Assembly: GCA_016781885.1 (NCBI GenBank)
Contig: JADDPM010000060.1
Span: forward strand, 1 to 13,189
From: Rubrobacter sp.
GTDB lineage: Bacteria > Actinomycetota > Rubrobacteria > Rubrobacterales > Rubrobacteraceae
Direction: 5' to 3'
Length of the DNA: 13,189 nucleotides
Each line of letters opens with the position of its first letter. Position 1 is the stretch's first letter. A program made the translations under genes and the position numbers. The notes beneath the pieces were generated by a model, which ran no database searches, was not told the DNA's origin, and saw nothing but the letters and a program-made list of their open reading frames with translations. This document shows positions 5,631 through 12,030 of the stretch, piece after piece.

Positions 5631-7007
5631 TTGAGAGAGATATACAAAGAGGAAAGCGAAGCCAACGTCGCCCGGAGGCGTGACCGCAGGATGGCGGGTG
5701 CCAAGCAGAAAAAGGCTTACCTCAACAACCGCTATCGCAAGCGTCGCCTGATCTTGGCGGGTGCGGCGGCGGGGTTCATGCTGCTGATCCTGACGGCTGC
5801 CGCCAACCTGTTGTTCGCTGGCGAGGGTGAGATCTGCGATGGCGTCTATGTGGGAGATGTCGAGGTCGGCGGCCAGACCCGGGGCGAGGCCCGCGAGTCA
5901 ATCGACAACCGTGCCTCCGAGACATTCGAGGAGATCACCTTCACCGGCGCCGGCGAGGAGTTCTCCATGAGCGGCGAGGAACTCGGCGTAGACGTGGACT
6001 CCGCCGCGAGCGTGAGAGAGGCTTACTCCGTCAGCCGTAGCGGCGGCCCGCTACAGCGCGCCTCCGACCTGCTCGCTTCTTACACCGGAGAGGTCCGGGT
6101 GGACGCCGAGGTCGGATATGACGAAGAGGCCGTCCGGGGCGCGTTGGAGGGGATGAACACCGTAGACCAAGAGGCTACGCTGGCGAACCTCGATCAGGCC
6201 CTCGCCGACTTGAACAACGAGGTCGCGCTCGCCGAGACCATCTCCGCTTCAGAGCCCTCCGCTTCGGAGGCAGCTCCGGCGGAAGAGGCCGGGGTGTCCG
6301 AGCCCACGGTGCTCCTCGGGGAGTTCTTTACGGACTATGCGTGGGACCCGGACGAGGGCAGGCAGGCCAACCTCAAGATATCCGCCGAGGCCATAGACAA
6401 GACGATCCTGAAACCGGGTGAGGAGTTTTCGGCTCTCTCCGCTCTACAGTCGCTCGACTACGAGCCAGCGAAGGTCTTCGCGAACGGCGGCGTGGACTAC
6501 GAGATAGGCGGGGGACTCTGCCAAGTCTCCTCAACGCTGTACATGGCGGCCCACTACGCGGGGCTGGAGATTGTGGAGCGCAACCCGCACTACGCCGAGT
6601 TGCCTTACATCCGTCCCGGCTTCGACGCGACGGTCTGGTTCGGCGGCAAAGGGGTCGATTCCCTGGATATGAGGTTCAAGAACACGACGGACGGCAACAT
6701 CATGATCCGGGAGTACGTCAACGAGGACGGCTTTCTCATCGCCCAGATCTTCGGGGAGGAGCCGAGCAACAGGGTGGTGAACATGGACTCCAAAAAGATC
6801 GAGGAGGACCTCCAGAAGGGTATCAAGTGGGCCACCTACAAAAAGGTCATAGAGGATGGAGAGGTCGTAGAGGACGATACCCTCTACGAGACCACCTACA
6901 GCTACAACCCGCCCGTCCCGGAGGATCTGGAGCACGAGACCGCCGAACCACGGGGCTCGGGCTGGCTGGACATGAGCAACACCACCAACTGGAACAAAAA
7001 AGACTAG
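5631..7007 (+). CDS. VanW-domain protein with N-terminal membrane anchor and peptidoglycan-binding-like domain
   Basis: This 458-residue envelope protein has a very basic cytoplasmic N-terminus (ARRRDRR, KQKKAYLNNRYRKRR). One helix follows at residues 40-63 (LILAGAAAGFMLLILTAAAN), so the rest should be outside the cell. Residues about 68-185 resemble the PG_binding_4 domain paired with VanW (GVYVGDVEVGGQTRGEARE; EELGVDVDSAASVREAY). An acidic Ser/Ala/Glu linker spans 200-225. The VanW domain follows at about 229-365: NLKISAEAIDKTILKPGEEF, the hallmark YEIGGGLCQVSSTLY (290-304), RNPHYAELPYIRPGFDATVW, and FKNTTDGNIMIREYV. A charged C-terminal tail follows; no G5 domain is seen. VanW's biochemical role is not established, despite its occurrence in some vancomycin-resistance clusters, so resistance should not be assumed here. 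I chose TTG 5631 because GGAGGGG lies 9 nt ahead; a GTG at 5607 is the alternative. Confidence 0.92.
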   Translation: MREIYKEESEANVARRRDRRMAGAKQKKAYLNNRYRKRRLILAGAAAGFMLLILTAAANLLFAGEGEICDGVYVGDVEVGGQTRGEARESIDNRASETFEEITFTGAGEEFSMSGEELGVDVDSAASVREAYSVSRSGGPLQRASDLLASYTGEVRVDAEVGYDEEAVRGALEGMNTVDQEATLANLDQALADLNNEVALAETISASEPSASEAAPAEEAGVSEPTVLLGEFFTDYAWDPDEGRQANLKISAEAIDKTILKPGEEFSALSALQSLDYEPAKVFANGGVDYEIGGGLCQVSSTLYMAAHYAGLEIVERNPHYAELPYIRPGFDATVWFGGKGVDSLDMRFKNTTDGNIMIREYVNEDGFLIAQIFGEEPSNRVVNMDSKKIEEDLQKGIKWATYKKVIEDGEVVEDDTLYETTYSYNPPVPEDLEHETAEPRGSGWLDMSNTTNWNKKD

Positions 7008-7023
7008 TCGTTATCAGCAGGCT

Positions 7024-7044
7024 GGCTCGCTCGACGAGGGAGCC
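7024..7044 (+). terminator. Weak hairpin after the VanW gene
   Basis: GGCTC (7024-7028) pairs with GAGCC (7040-7044). One mismatch inside is followed by two more pairs, closing a small loop. It lies 17 nt past the stop codon, in the gap between convergent genes. There is no T-run, so terminator function is only a possibility. Confidence 0.25.
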
Positions 7045-7123
7045 GGTCAGGGGAGATCGAACATTCCGCGTGCCCCGGCGGCATTGAAGCCAAAGCTGTC
7101 AACGAGTTGAGATGCTGACCTCT

Positions 7124-7723
7124 TTATAGCCCCAGGTCTATGTAACCGGTCTCGTCCGAGGCGAACCTGCCCTCACCCACCTTCAGCATTATCTCCGAGG
7201 AGTCCGGCGCCACGGTGAAGATGACCCTGCCCTCTTTGGTCGAGCCAGGATCTATATGATCCACGAACATGTTCTTCTCGGGATCGAGGTGCGTGAAGTT
7301 CCTCTCCTGGTCGGCCTCGAACTCACGCCCCTCGCCATCCACCAGCGTCATGAACGGGGTGGCGAGCGTCACGTCCTGGTTTGAGTTGTTCTGCAGGGCG
7401 ACGTCCACAACGACAAAGCTCCCCTCCTCGCTGCCCATGCGCGAGACGATCCTGTCGAGCTGCTGGGCCTCGATTACGGTCCACTGAACGTCCCCCACGG
7501 TGACGGGCTCCTCGACGGAGGCCACCGACTCATCTTCGGGCTCCGTCTCCTCGGGGACCGTTACCTGCCTCTCTGCTTCTTGTCCGGTCGCCTCCCCGGC
7601 GGCGGGATCGGAAGCCTCTTCCTCTCCGCACCCGGCTACGAATATGACGACCAACAGGAGAAACGCCATGCCCACCGCGATCATCAGCGGAGGAATGCCA
7701 AGCGTCAGTTTGTTATATATCAC
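7124..7723 (-). CDS. DUF4352 lipoprotein
   Basis: This is a secreted, lipid-anchored protein of about 199 residues. The N-terminus has a short basic segment, a hydrophobic core (LMIAVGMAFLLLVVIF) and the lipobox VAGC with Cys32 as the lipidation site. A low-complexity acidic linker follows (EEEASDP through EETEPEDESVASVEE). From about residue 70 the immunoglobulin-like DUF4352 domain begins with VTVGDVQWTVIEA. It continues through GSFVVVDVALQNNSNQDVTL and EFEADQERNF, and ends with KEGRVIFTVAPDSSEIMLKV. These are the family's conserved strands, with the typical 'f..v.v.v.N.g.....' pattern. Members are extracellular and mostly of unknown function; some are linked to immunoprotective antigens. 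GTG 7723 is preferred because GGAAAGAGAG precedes it, and a TATAAT at 7765-7760 would give a start site just upstream. It converges on the VanW gene. Confidence 0.88.
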   Translation of the reverse strand: MIYNKLTLGIPPLMIAVGMAFLLLVVIFVAGCGEEEASDPAAGEATGQEAERQVTVPEETEPEDESVASVEEPVTVGDVQWTVIEAQQLDRIVSRMGSEEGSFVVVDVALQNNSNQDVTLATPFMTLVDGEGREFEADQERNFTHLDPEKNMFVDHIDPGSTKEGRVIFTVAPDSSEIMLKVGEGRFASDETGYIDLGL

Positions 7724-7759
7724 GCTCTCTCTTTCCGTGTAGCACAAGATCCGGGCGCG

Positions 7760-7765
7760 ATTATA
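7760..7765 (-). promoter_or_regulatory. Consensus -10 (TATAAT) for the DUF4352 lipoprotein gene
   Basis: Minus-strand TATAAT (7765 to 7760) matches the consensus exactly and stands out in this GC-rich sequence. Transcription would start near 7753, about 30 nt before the GTG start at 7723. The -35 region is poor (CTAAAA at 17 bp). It sits just beyond the TAA that ends the extended DsrE frame at 7785. Confidence 0.5.
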
Positions 7766-7784
7766 ACCGGGGCCGGCCCGCGTT

Positions 7785-8147
7785 TTAGAAGGTGACCACC
7801 TTGTCGGCCTCGGCGCACAGCCTCGCTACGTCGGGCGGCGCGGCCCACGTTCCGCCAACGGCTCCAAGGCTCTCCTCCGTCGCCCCCCGGGCGACCGCGC
7901 AACCCTTTCAGACGTAGACGGGAACCTCATGCTCGCGCAGCTTCCCGACTAGCTCGCGCATGGGAGGCACGCCGAGACCCTCCAGTTGCCCAACGTTCTC
8001 CCCGACTATGAGGTCCGTCGCGTCTCCCGCGAGGACCACGGAGACCTCCTGGCCGATCTCCAACGACCCGTTGGCCGCGATGTGCAGCGGGACCGAGGCC
8101 AGCGTCGCGTCGTCCTTCCCCTTGGTGACTATGTACAACATCTTCAT
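7785..8147 (-). CDS. DsrE-family protein with in-frame TGA at the first position of CxxC (selenocysteine candidate)
   Basis: From ATG 8147 (AAGGAGGGG just upstream) the frame gives 79 residues: MKMLYIVTKGKDDATLASVPL opens the Rossmann-like fold, then SVVLAGDATDLIVGE and LEGLGVPPMRELVGKLREHE. A TGA follows at 7910-7908. The same frame then stays open for 40 codons to TAA 7787-7785, reading KGCAVARGATEESL and, at the end, VARLCAEADKVVTF. These match the usual DsrE C-terminal half, including its ending. In relatives the motif is typically a Cys pair, 'yvC.gCa.aRG', so TGA replaces the first Cys and would give U-K-G-C at residue 80. A hairpin at 7895-7879 lies where a bacterial SECIS would sit. 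DsrE-like proteins are small, cytosolic and act in sulfur relay. Alternatives are a recent Cys-to-stop mutation leaving a 79-residue product, or a sequencing error. It lies 138 bp downstream of ymdB on the same strand. Confidence 0.75.
7879..7895 (-). promoter_or_regulatory. GC hairpin 12 nt after the in-frame TGA, bSECIS candidate
   Basis: In the minus-strand transcript, GUCGCCC (7895-7889) pairs perfectly with GGGCGAC (7885-7879) around a GGG loop. The loop begins 20 nt after the UGA. Bacterial SECIS elements are stem-loops directly downstream of UGA, with the apical loop roughly 16-37 nt away and a G among its first two bases. All three conditions hold. GC-rich DNA forms hairpins easily, so this alone does not prove function. 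Confidence 0.4.
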
Positions 8148-8248
8148 AACGCCCCTCCTTCCGAACCTTCTCGACAGCCGCGTCGAGGATAGCCCCTGCG
8201 CGTCGCCAACTCAAGCCGAAACCCTGTGCACCGGGTAGACCGGCGGCG

Positions 8249-8270
8249 CGTCTATACCAGAGTCTAGACG
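8249..8270. promoter_or_regulatory. Inverted repeat CGTCTA...TAGACG between ymdB and the DsrE gene
   Basis: CGTCTA (8249-8254) and TAGACG (8265-8270) are inverted around 10 nt, and the right half contains the palindrome GTCTAGAC. On the minus strand the interval includes TGGTATAGA, an extended -10-like element. It could be a promoter/operator for the DsrE gene, or a 3' structure of ymdB. Confidence 0.25.
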
Positions 8271-8285
8271 AGCAGGGAAACCGCC

Positions 8286-9074
8286 CTACACAGGCTCCCT
8301 GTACACCCGCTCGATACTCGTCGCCTGGCGGCTCTCGACGTTCATCTCGATCACGACGGCGTTGAGCGCGGCCAGACCTCTCGACACCCCGATACGCGAC
8401 GGCCTGCCGAGGAAGAGCCTCATGAAGTCCTCCCTGTCGAAGCCTATGATGCTCTCCGGGTCGCCGGTCATACCTACGTCGGTCGCGTAGGCCGTGCCGC
8501 CTGTCAGCACACGTAGGTCGGCGGTCGGGACGTGAGTGTGGGTCCCGACGACGGCCTGGACCTTTCCGGCCAGATGGTAGCCCATCGCCTGCTTCTCGCT
8601 CGTGGCCTCGGCGTGTACGTCCACCAGGACGAGGTCCGCCCCGGCCGCTTCCAACTCCTCGACCGCCCGGTCGGCCGCCGCGAAGGGAGAGCGCGACGTG
8701 TTGTTCAGGAACACCCGCCCCATTACGTTGGTCACCCCGACCAGCACGTCCCCTACCTCGAACGTCCCCCATCCGTATCCCGGCTGCCCCGCCCCGAAGT
8801 TCGCCGGTCGTACGATCCGCGGCTCCTGATCCAGGAACCTTCCGCCTTCCCCGGCATCGTACGCATGGTTTCCCAGAGTCACGAAGTCCGCTACCGAGAG
8901 CAGGTCCGAGCCGGAGTCCGGCGTTATCCCCCGGCCGCTTGGCGCGGAGTTCTCACCGTTGACGACGACGGCATCGAGCCCAAGCTCCCCGCGCAGGGAG
9001 GGGACGAGTTTGCGGACCACAGCGCAGCCCGCCTCCCCCACCACGTCTCCGATAAACAAGAGGCGGAACGTCAA
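8286..9074 (-). CDS. ymdB: YmdB-type metallophosphoesterase (TIGR00282 family)
   Basis: This 262-residue cytosolic phosphodiesterase of the calcineurin-like fold belongs to the family whose Bacillus and Deinococcus members hydrolyse 2',3'-cyclic nucleotides using a di-metal centre. The metal ligands known for the family can all be placed: D10 in LLFIGDVVG, E41-N42 in VVVNGENSAP, N69-H70 in VTLGNHAYD, H154 in VDVHAEATSEK, and H179 and H181 in VVGTHTHVPTAD. The position after GNH is usually 'T/I-W-D' and here is A-Y-D, a mild variation. The C-terminal part includes YATDVGMTGDPESIIGF, also conserved. Length is the family norm. The start is TTG 9074, giving MTFRLLFIGD as in relatives; the ribosome binding site is weak. 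It overlaps the stop of a possible 36-residue ORF by TTGA. RNase Y, a frequent neighbour of ymdB, is not in the window. Confidence 0.95.
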   Translation of the reverse strand: MTFRLLFIGDVVGEAGCAVVRKLVPSLRGELGLDAVVVNGENSAPSGRGITPDSGSDLLSVADFVTLGNHAYDAGEGGRFLDQEPRIVRPANFGAGQPGYGWGTFEVGDVLVGVTNVMGRVFLNNTSRSPFAAADRAVEELEAAGADLVLVDVHAEATSEKQAMGYHLAGKVQAVVGTHTHVPTADLRVLTGGTAYATDVGMTGDPESIIGFDREDFMRLFLGRPSRIGVSRGLAALNAVVIEMNVESRQATSIERVYREPV

Positions 9075-9181
9075 GCGCCAACCCTACCCGCGGAGGCTCT
9101 CCGGTCCTCCACAAACGCCGCCGCCAGGCTTTGCAGCATAGACCACGGCCCTCCGCCGAAACATCTCCTCGAAGTCGCCAT
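9071..9181 (-). CDS. Possible 36-residue leader ORF coupled to ymdB
   Basis: An ATG at 9181 preceded by GAGGAG (4-nt spacing) opens a 36-codon frame starting MATSRRCFGGGPWSM and ending GRVGA. Its TGA overlaps the TTG start of ymdB in the sequence TTGA. The layout suits translational coupling, which could compensate for the weak ribosome binding site of ymdB. The peptide resembles nothing recognised, and short open frames are common in GC-rich DNA, so this is tentative. Confidence 0.25.
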   Translation of the reverse strand: MATSRRCFGGGPWSMLQSLAAAFVEDRRASAGRVGA

Positions 9182-9391
9182 AGCACTCCTCACAACTCTA
9201 GCGTCAGGTATTCAGGGACTACCCGCGAGCTATCGTAGCGCAACCATCATCGAGAATCTTATGCTGCCCGCAGTACGTCGGGGGCTACGGGCGCCGCATA
9301 ACGGAACGCGAGGCACCGTTGTCACCGGCACGCTCCTTCCGGCACGGCGAAGGGGAGTCAGGCTGCTCCGGGCGTCCCGGGGTTTCTCGGC
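9182..9391. other. Non-coding region between nfeD-like gene and ymdB
   Basis: No gene with a credible start, ribosome binding site and family resemblance is visible on either strand. The minus strand has TACGAT within GCTACGATAGC, a palindrome at 9229-9240 that also fits a TAnnnT -10 element, about 50 bp before the possible leader ORF. Without a good -35 it is only a weak promoter candidate for ymdB. Confidence 0.4.
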
Positions 9392-9898
9392 CTAATCTTC
9401 GAGCAGACGCTCAGAGGCGGCCGGATCGTAGGGGAGCACAAGGACCTCTCCGTGCCGCAGGCCTACCACCTGCACCCTCTGGCCCGGCTTTATCGTGCGC
9501 CCACCCATGTCCTCGGGCGCGGTTGCAAGGGTCGCTCGCCAACGCTCGCCGTGAACGAAGACCCAGCCCTGCAAGCCGGTACCGATGGGGGATCTGGCGA
9601 CGCCGACCTCCCCGACCATCCCCTCCGCCCCGGTCTTCACAGGCCTGCTCCTGGTACCGGACACCGACGCAACTACCCCGGCGAAGAGTAACGCCGTAAG
9701 GACTACGACCAGGACAAGAATCACGAACGAGGCCCACGGATAAGGAGCGCCTATACCAGAGACCATCGTGACGCCCAGGACGAGGACCAAAATACCCCAG
9801 GCGGCGGGCAGGCCGTGGCCGGTCACCTTGAGGTCCACCGCAAAAAGCACTAGCGCAAGGAGGATCAGGGCTGCGCCTATCCAGCTTACCGACACCAC
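9392..9898 (-). CDS. Short NfeD-type membrane protein with C-terminal OB-fold
   Basis: This 168-residue protein has three hydrophobic helices (about residues 5-23, 33-50 and 56-79) and a cytoplasmic C-terminal beta-barrel of the NfeD type (about 92-156). The barrel is recognisable by GAEGMVGEVGVARSPI, the 'G.v...Ge.w.A' strand GWVFVHGERWRATL, and IKPGQRVQVVGLRHGEVLVL. NfeD proteins partner with SPFH/stomatin-like proteins in membrane organisation. The long form also carries a ClpP-like protease domain, absent here, so this is the short form. The start is set at GTG 9898, with GAGG 7 nt upstream; an ATG at 9952 lies upstream of the likely transcription start and is less probable. No SPFH gene is adjacent in the window, so its partner would be encoded elsewhere. 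It is followed by the ymdB gene on the same strand. Confidence 0.88.
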   Translation of the reverse strand: MVSVSWIGAALILLALVLFAVDLKVTGHGLPAAWGILVLVLGVTMVSGIGAPYPWASFVILVLVVVLTALLFAGVVASVSGTRSRPVKTGAEGMVGEVGVARSPIGTGLQGWVFVHGERWRATLATAPEDMGGRTIKPGQRVQVVGLRHGEVLVLPYDPAASERLLED

Positions 9899-9942
9899 AC
9901 CGGAACCTCGATATACATAAGCAACCCTCGCATATCTCTGCA

Positions 9943-9951
9943 ATTGTAGCA
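9943..9951 (-). promoter_or_regulatory. Extended -10 promoter element (TGCTACAAT) of the NfeD-type gene
   Basis: On the minus strand TGCTACAAT (9951 to 9943) is an extended -10 element with the TG dinucleotide correctly placed. Transcription would start near 9936, leaving a leader of about 38 nt before GTG 9898. No good -35 is seen, as is common with extended -10 promoters. It argues against the upstream ATG at 9952 as the start. Confidence 0.5.
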
Positions 9952-10075
9952 TGCATTGCTCCAGCTCCCGTACACGAACCCCTCACAGCGATACGCGCAG
10001 CGGTTGGCCATTCGACCGCCGATACGAGAGGGTCTAACCGGCGATGTACCAGGGATTCAGCCCCGCTGCACGCCG

Positions 10076-10840
10076 CTACCAGGCGGGTGGTGGGATCAGG
10101 GCCTCCACGCGTTCCTTCCGCGCCTTTTGCAGGGTGTATTCATCGAGGGGGACCTGGGGCGCGCCGTACCGGGTCTTCGCTTCCTCGGCGAGCGCCGTCA
10201 TTACGTCCTCGACCTCTGCGTTGCTCCCGATGCGGCGCAAGCTGCCGACGCTGCCGGGTCTCATCGGGAGGTCCATGGTAGTGTAGACGCGGGAGAGGAC
10301 CCGGACCAGGTCCTCCTCGCCCCACACCAGCACGATGCCCCCGACGCTCGTGGCCCCCTTCGTGATCCGCTGGGCGATGCCGACGAGCTTCGCGCCTTTC
10401 TCGTAGCCTCCGGCCCTTATGCTGTGGTCCCCTGGGCAGAACTCGTCGCGCACCTCGCCGACCTCCGCCTCTTCGACGCCCAACCGCGAGAAGGCTCCCA
10501 GCACCAAGGCGGCGGCCTCGTCATACCTCTCTCTAACGCTCCGCCGCGCGTCCCCGCCGGGCCGGATAATGGAGAACCCAAAGGTCCCGGGCCCGGCGGC
10601 GATAGCACCACCGCCCGCGTCCCTGACCAGGACCGGGTAGCCCTCCTCACGCGCCGCCCGGACGGCTGCGTCGAACCCGAGCCTAAGGGTGTCGCGCCTC
10701 GTCACCCCGACGTGGCGGGAGGAGGGTGTGATAGAGATAGTCGGCCCCCTAACGCCCGCCGCCACCTCCTCGAAGAGGCTCCTCTGGTAGGCGTAGGCCG
10801 TCCCCGGGTTCTCGAACCGGCCGGGCATCAGAAGCTCCAT
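10076..10840 (-). CDS. Biotin/lipoate A/B protein ligase family protein, LipL-like
   Basis: This 254-residue cytosolic protein has the lipoate/biotin ligase fold and acts on lipoyl- or octanoyl-carrying domains of enzymes such as pyruvate dehydrogenase or GcvH. ATG 10840 has an AAGGAGGAG site. Landmarks are the glycine turn YPVLVRDAGGGAIAAGPGTF (68-87), corresponding to the family's 'RR.gGG.v.h..g', and the lysine motif GAKLVGIAQRITKGATSVGG (149-168) with K151 as the conserved substrate-contacting lysine. Before it stands EFCPGDHSI with C135. A Cys in a 'yCPG.ysi' context is what I recall of LipL-type amidotransferases, which form a thioester there rather than use ATP, so LipL-like transfer is plausible. 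The His usual in the 'GGG.v.H' turn is Ala here. A classical ATP-dependent ligase (LplA) is the alternative. No lipoate synthase is nearby. Confidence 0.87.
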   Translation of the reverse strand: MELLMPGRFENPGTAYAYQRSLFEEVAAGVRGPTISITPSSRHVGVTRRDTLRLGFDAAVRAAREEGYPVLVRDAGGGAIAAGPGTFGFSIIRPGGDARRSVRERYDEAAALVLGAFSRLGVEEAEVGEVRDEFCPGDHSIRAGGYEKGAKLVGIAQRITKGATSVGGIVLVWGEEDLVRVLSRVYTTMDLPMRPGSVGSLRRIGSNAEVEDVMTALAEEAKTRYGAPQVPLDEYTLQKARKERVEALIPPPAW

Positions 10841-10932
10841 CTCGACTCCTCCTTATCTCCTGAACAGCCCTTGCCCACTGACGCCAGGAGTCTACCAGCG
10901 TGCCTGCAAGTCATGGCGTCCCCAGGACGAAG

Positions 10933-11742
10933 CTAACTTTCTCCTTCGGGGACGATGGCGAGGGGACGGACGGGAGATCCGGTAGCGCCGACGAGTTTTA
11001 AGGGCGTGCAGACGAAGTCGAAGCGGTGGCGACCGGCGGCGGCGAGCTCTTCGAGGTTCAGGTTCTCTATGATGTAGATGCCGCGCCTTACCAGCAGGAT
11101 CAGGTGTCCCGGCAACGTACACCCGAGCTCGGGGTCCTTTAGCCCCGGCACGTCCCACGCCATGTTATCCGCTCCCACCGCCACAACACCCCGCTCCCCG
11201 AGCCAGTAGGATGCGCTCGAGCCCATCCCCGGACCAGCGAGGTATCGCTCCGTTTCGTCCCAGAGACCACCGTTCCCGGTCCGCACGAGCACGACATCGC
11301 CGGGCTCTACAGCGACACCCTGCTCTTCGCAGCAGGCTTCGAGATCTTCGGCGGTGACGGCGTAGCCGGGCTCAAGGGAGTTGACGCCTTCCTTTGAGGC
11401 GGCATCGAGGAGGACGCCGGGGGCGAGGATGGGCGGTATCTCCTCGACGGCGAGCCGTGTGAAGCCCCGCGAGCTTTGGACCGTTCCGCCAACGGAAACA
11501 TCGCCGAAAAGCTTGAGATCTTCCGCCTGGTGGCAGAGGGCGTCTATGTGGGTGCCGGTGTGCTCGCCACAGATTATGAGACCGGCCGCGCCGCTGCGCG
11601 GCCCCTTCTCGTCGGGGTCGTACTCGTCCTCGTGGTGGCGATGGAGCAGGTAGGAATATCCGGCTTGCTGGTGCGCGGGATGGATGGGCATATCCGCAGT
11701 ACGCGGCTGTTCCAGGTCGAAGATGCGCATCCCCTCGGTCAT
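10933..11742 (-). CDS. Putative cyclase / kynurenine-formamidase-like metal-dependent hydrolase
   Basis: This 269-residue cytosolic protein of the cyclase family (Pfam PF04199) contains kynurenine formamidases, isatin hydrolases and related amide or lactone hydrolases. The metal-binding signature HTGTHIDALCH is at residues 61-71, with the H, H, D and H ligands present. Other conserved parts are MRIFDLEQPRTADMPIHP at the N-terminus, VLLDAA (110-115), a long stretch around EPGDVVLVRTG (146-156), VAVGADNMAWD (187-197), and GIYIIENLNLEEL (221-233) near the C-terminus. Length fits the family's longer members. ATG 11742 is chosen because AGGAGGGG lies 7 nt upstream. No tryptophan-catabolism genes are adjacent, so the substrate is open. 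It lies 92 bp upstream of the lipoate-ligase-fold gene on the same strand, possibly a loose transcription unit. Confidence 0.9.
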   Translation of the reverse strand: MTEGMRIFDLEQPRTADMPIHPAHQQAGYSYLLHRHHEDEYDPDEKGPRSGAAGLIICGEHTGTHIDALCHQAEDLKLFGDVSVGGTVQSSRGFTRLAVEEIPPILAPGVLLDAASKEGVNSLEPGYAVTAEDLEACCEEQGVAVEPGDVVLVRTGNGGLWDETERYLAGPGMGSSASYWLGERGVVAVGADNMAWDVPGLKDPELGCTLPGHLILLVRRGIYIIENLNLEELAAAGRHRFDFVCTPLKLVGATGSPVRPLAIVPEGES

Positions 11743-11808
11743 TTCATCACCCCTCCTGTAGATCACTCACGAATAGCAGAACCTTCCGACCAGCGCGGTT
11801 ACCCAGGA

Positions 11809-11886
11809 TCAAAGAGCCCTCTCGAACCTGGTATGACGGTTGCGGATGTCGCGTTCCTCTTCCGTCAGAAACTCGTCAAGCAGGAA
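11809..11886 (-). pseudogene. Relic of an acyl-CoA dehydrogenase N-terminus
   Basis: A 25-codon minus-strand stretch reads FLLDEFLTEEERDIRNR followed by HTRFERAL, then TGA at 11811-11809. It reproduces with exact spacing the first helices of acyl-CoA dehydrogenases ('f.LteeEr.iRd.vrrF....l'). There is no start codon or ribosome binding site, and neither upstream nor downstream sequence in any frame continues the family. It therefore looks like the leftover of a deleted gene. The match is short and rests on pattern recognition alone; chance cannot be excluded. Confidence 0.4.
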
Positions 11887-11960
11887 CTAACCACTCCAGC
11901 GTTGGGTCTACAATCATTCGCTGGCTGATCCTTCGCACTCTTCACGCGCAACCTGCTAGA

Positions 11961-12007
11961 GCGCGAGGAGAACACCCTGATCGTGACCGCGGGCGTTCTC
12001 CTCGCGC
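11961..12007 (-). terminator. Perfect 13-bp inverted repeat downstream of the MFS gene, likely hairpin terminator
   Basis: GCGCGAGGAGAAC (11961-11973) is exactly complementary to GTTCTCCTCGCGC (11995-12007). After one mismatch, CCC/GGG adds three more pairs, closing a 13-nt loop. It starts 23 nt past the stop codon of the MFS gene. There is no T-run on either side, so it may be a T-less hairpin terminator or 3' stabiliser. An alternative is a remnant of a mobile element end. Confidence 0.5.
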
Positions 12008-12030
12008 CGCTCGGACAATCCTGAATACTT

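Noticed and set aside
7927..8772. Minus-strand open frame of 281 codons overlapping ymdB and the DsrE gene
   Set aside because: It is in a different frame from both well-supported genes and extremely Arg/Gly-rich. The stretch ILDAAVEKVRKEG looked protein-like but has no start of its own and no continuation.
8532..9395. Plus-strand open frame of 287 codons
   Set aside because: It is antisense to ymdB, with composition typical of a shadow frame and no family motif.
9956..10936. Plus-strand open frame of 326 codons
   Set aside because: It is antisense to the lipoate-ligase-fold gene, which has a strong ribosome binding site and family motifs. The plus frame is Pro/Arg/Gly-rich without recognisable domains, typical of a GC-rich shadow.
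11476..12024. Plus-strand frame with a plausible-looking C-terminus (LLEREENTLIVTAGVLLAPLG)
   Set aside because: That peptide is encoded by the perfect inverted repeat. The frame is interrupted by a stop at 11926-11928 and is antisense to the cyclase gene.
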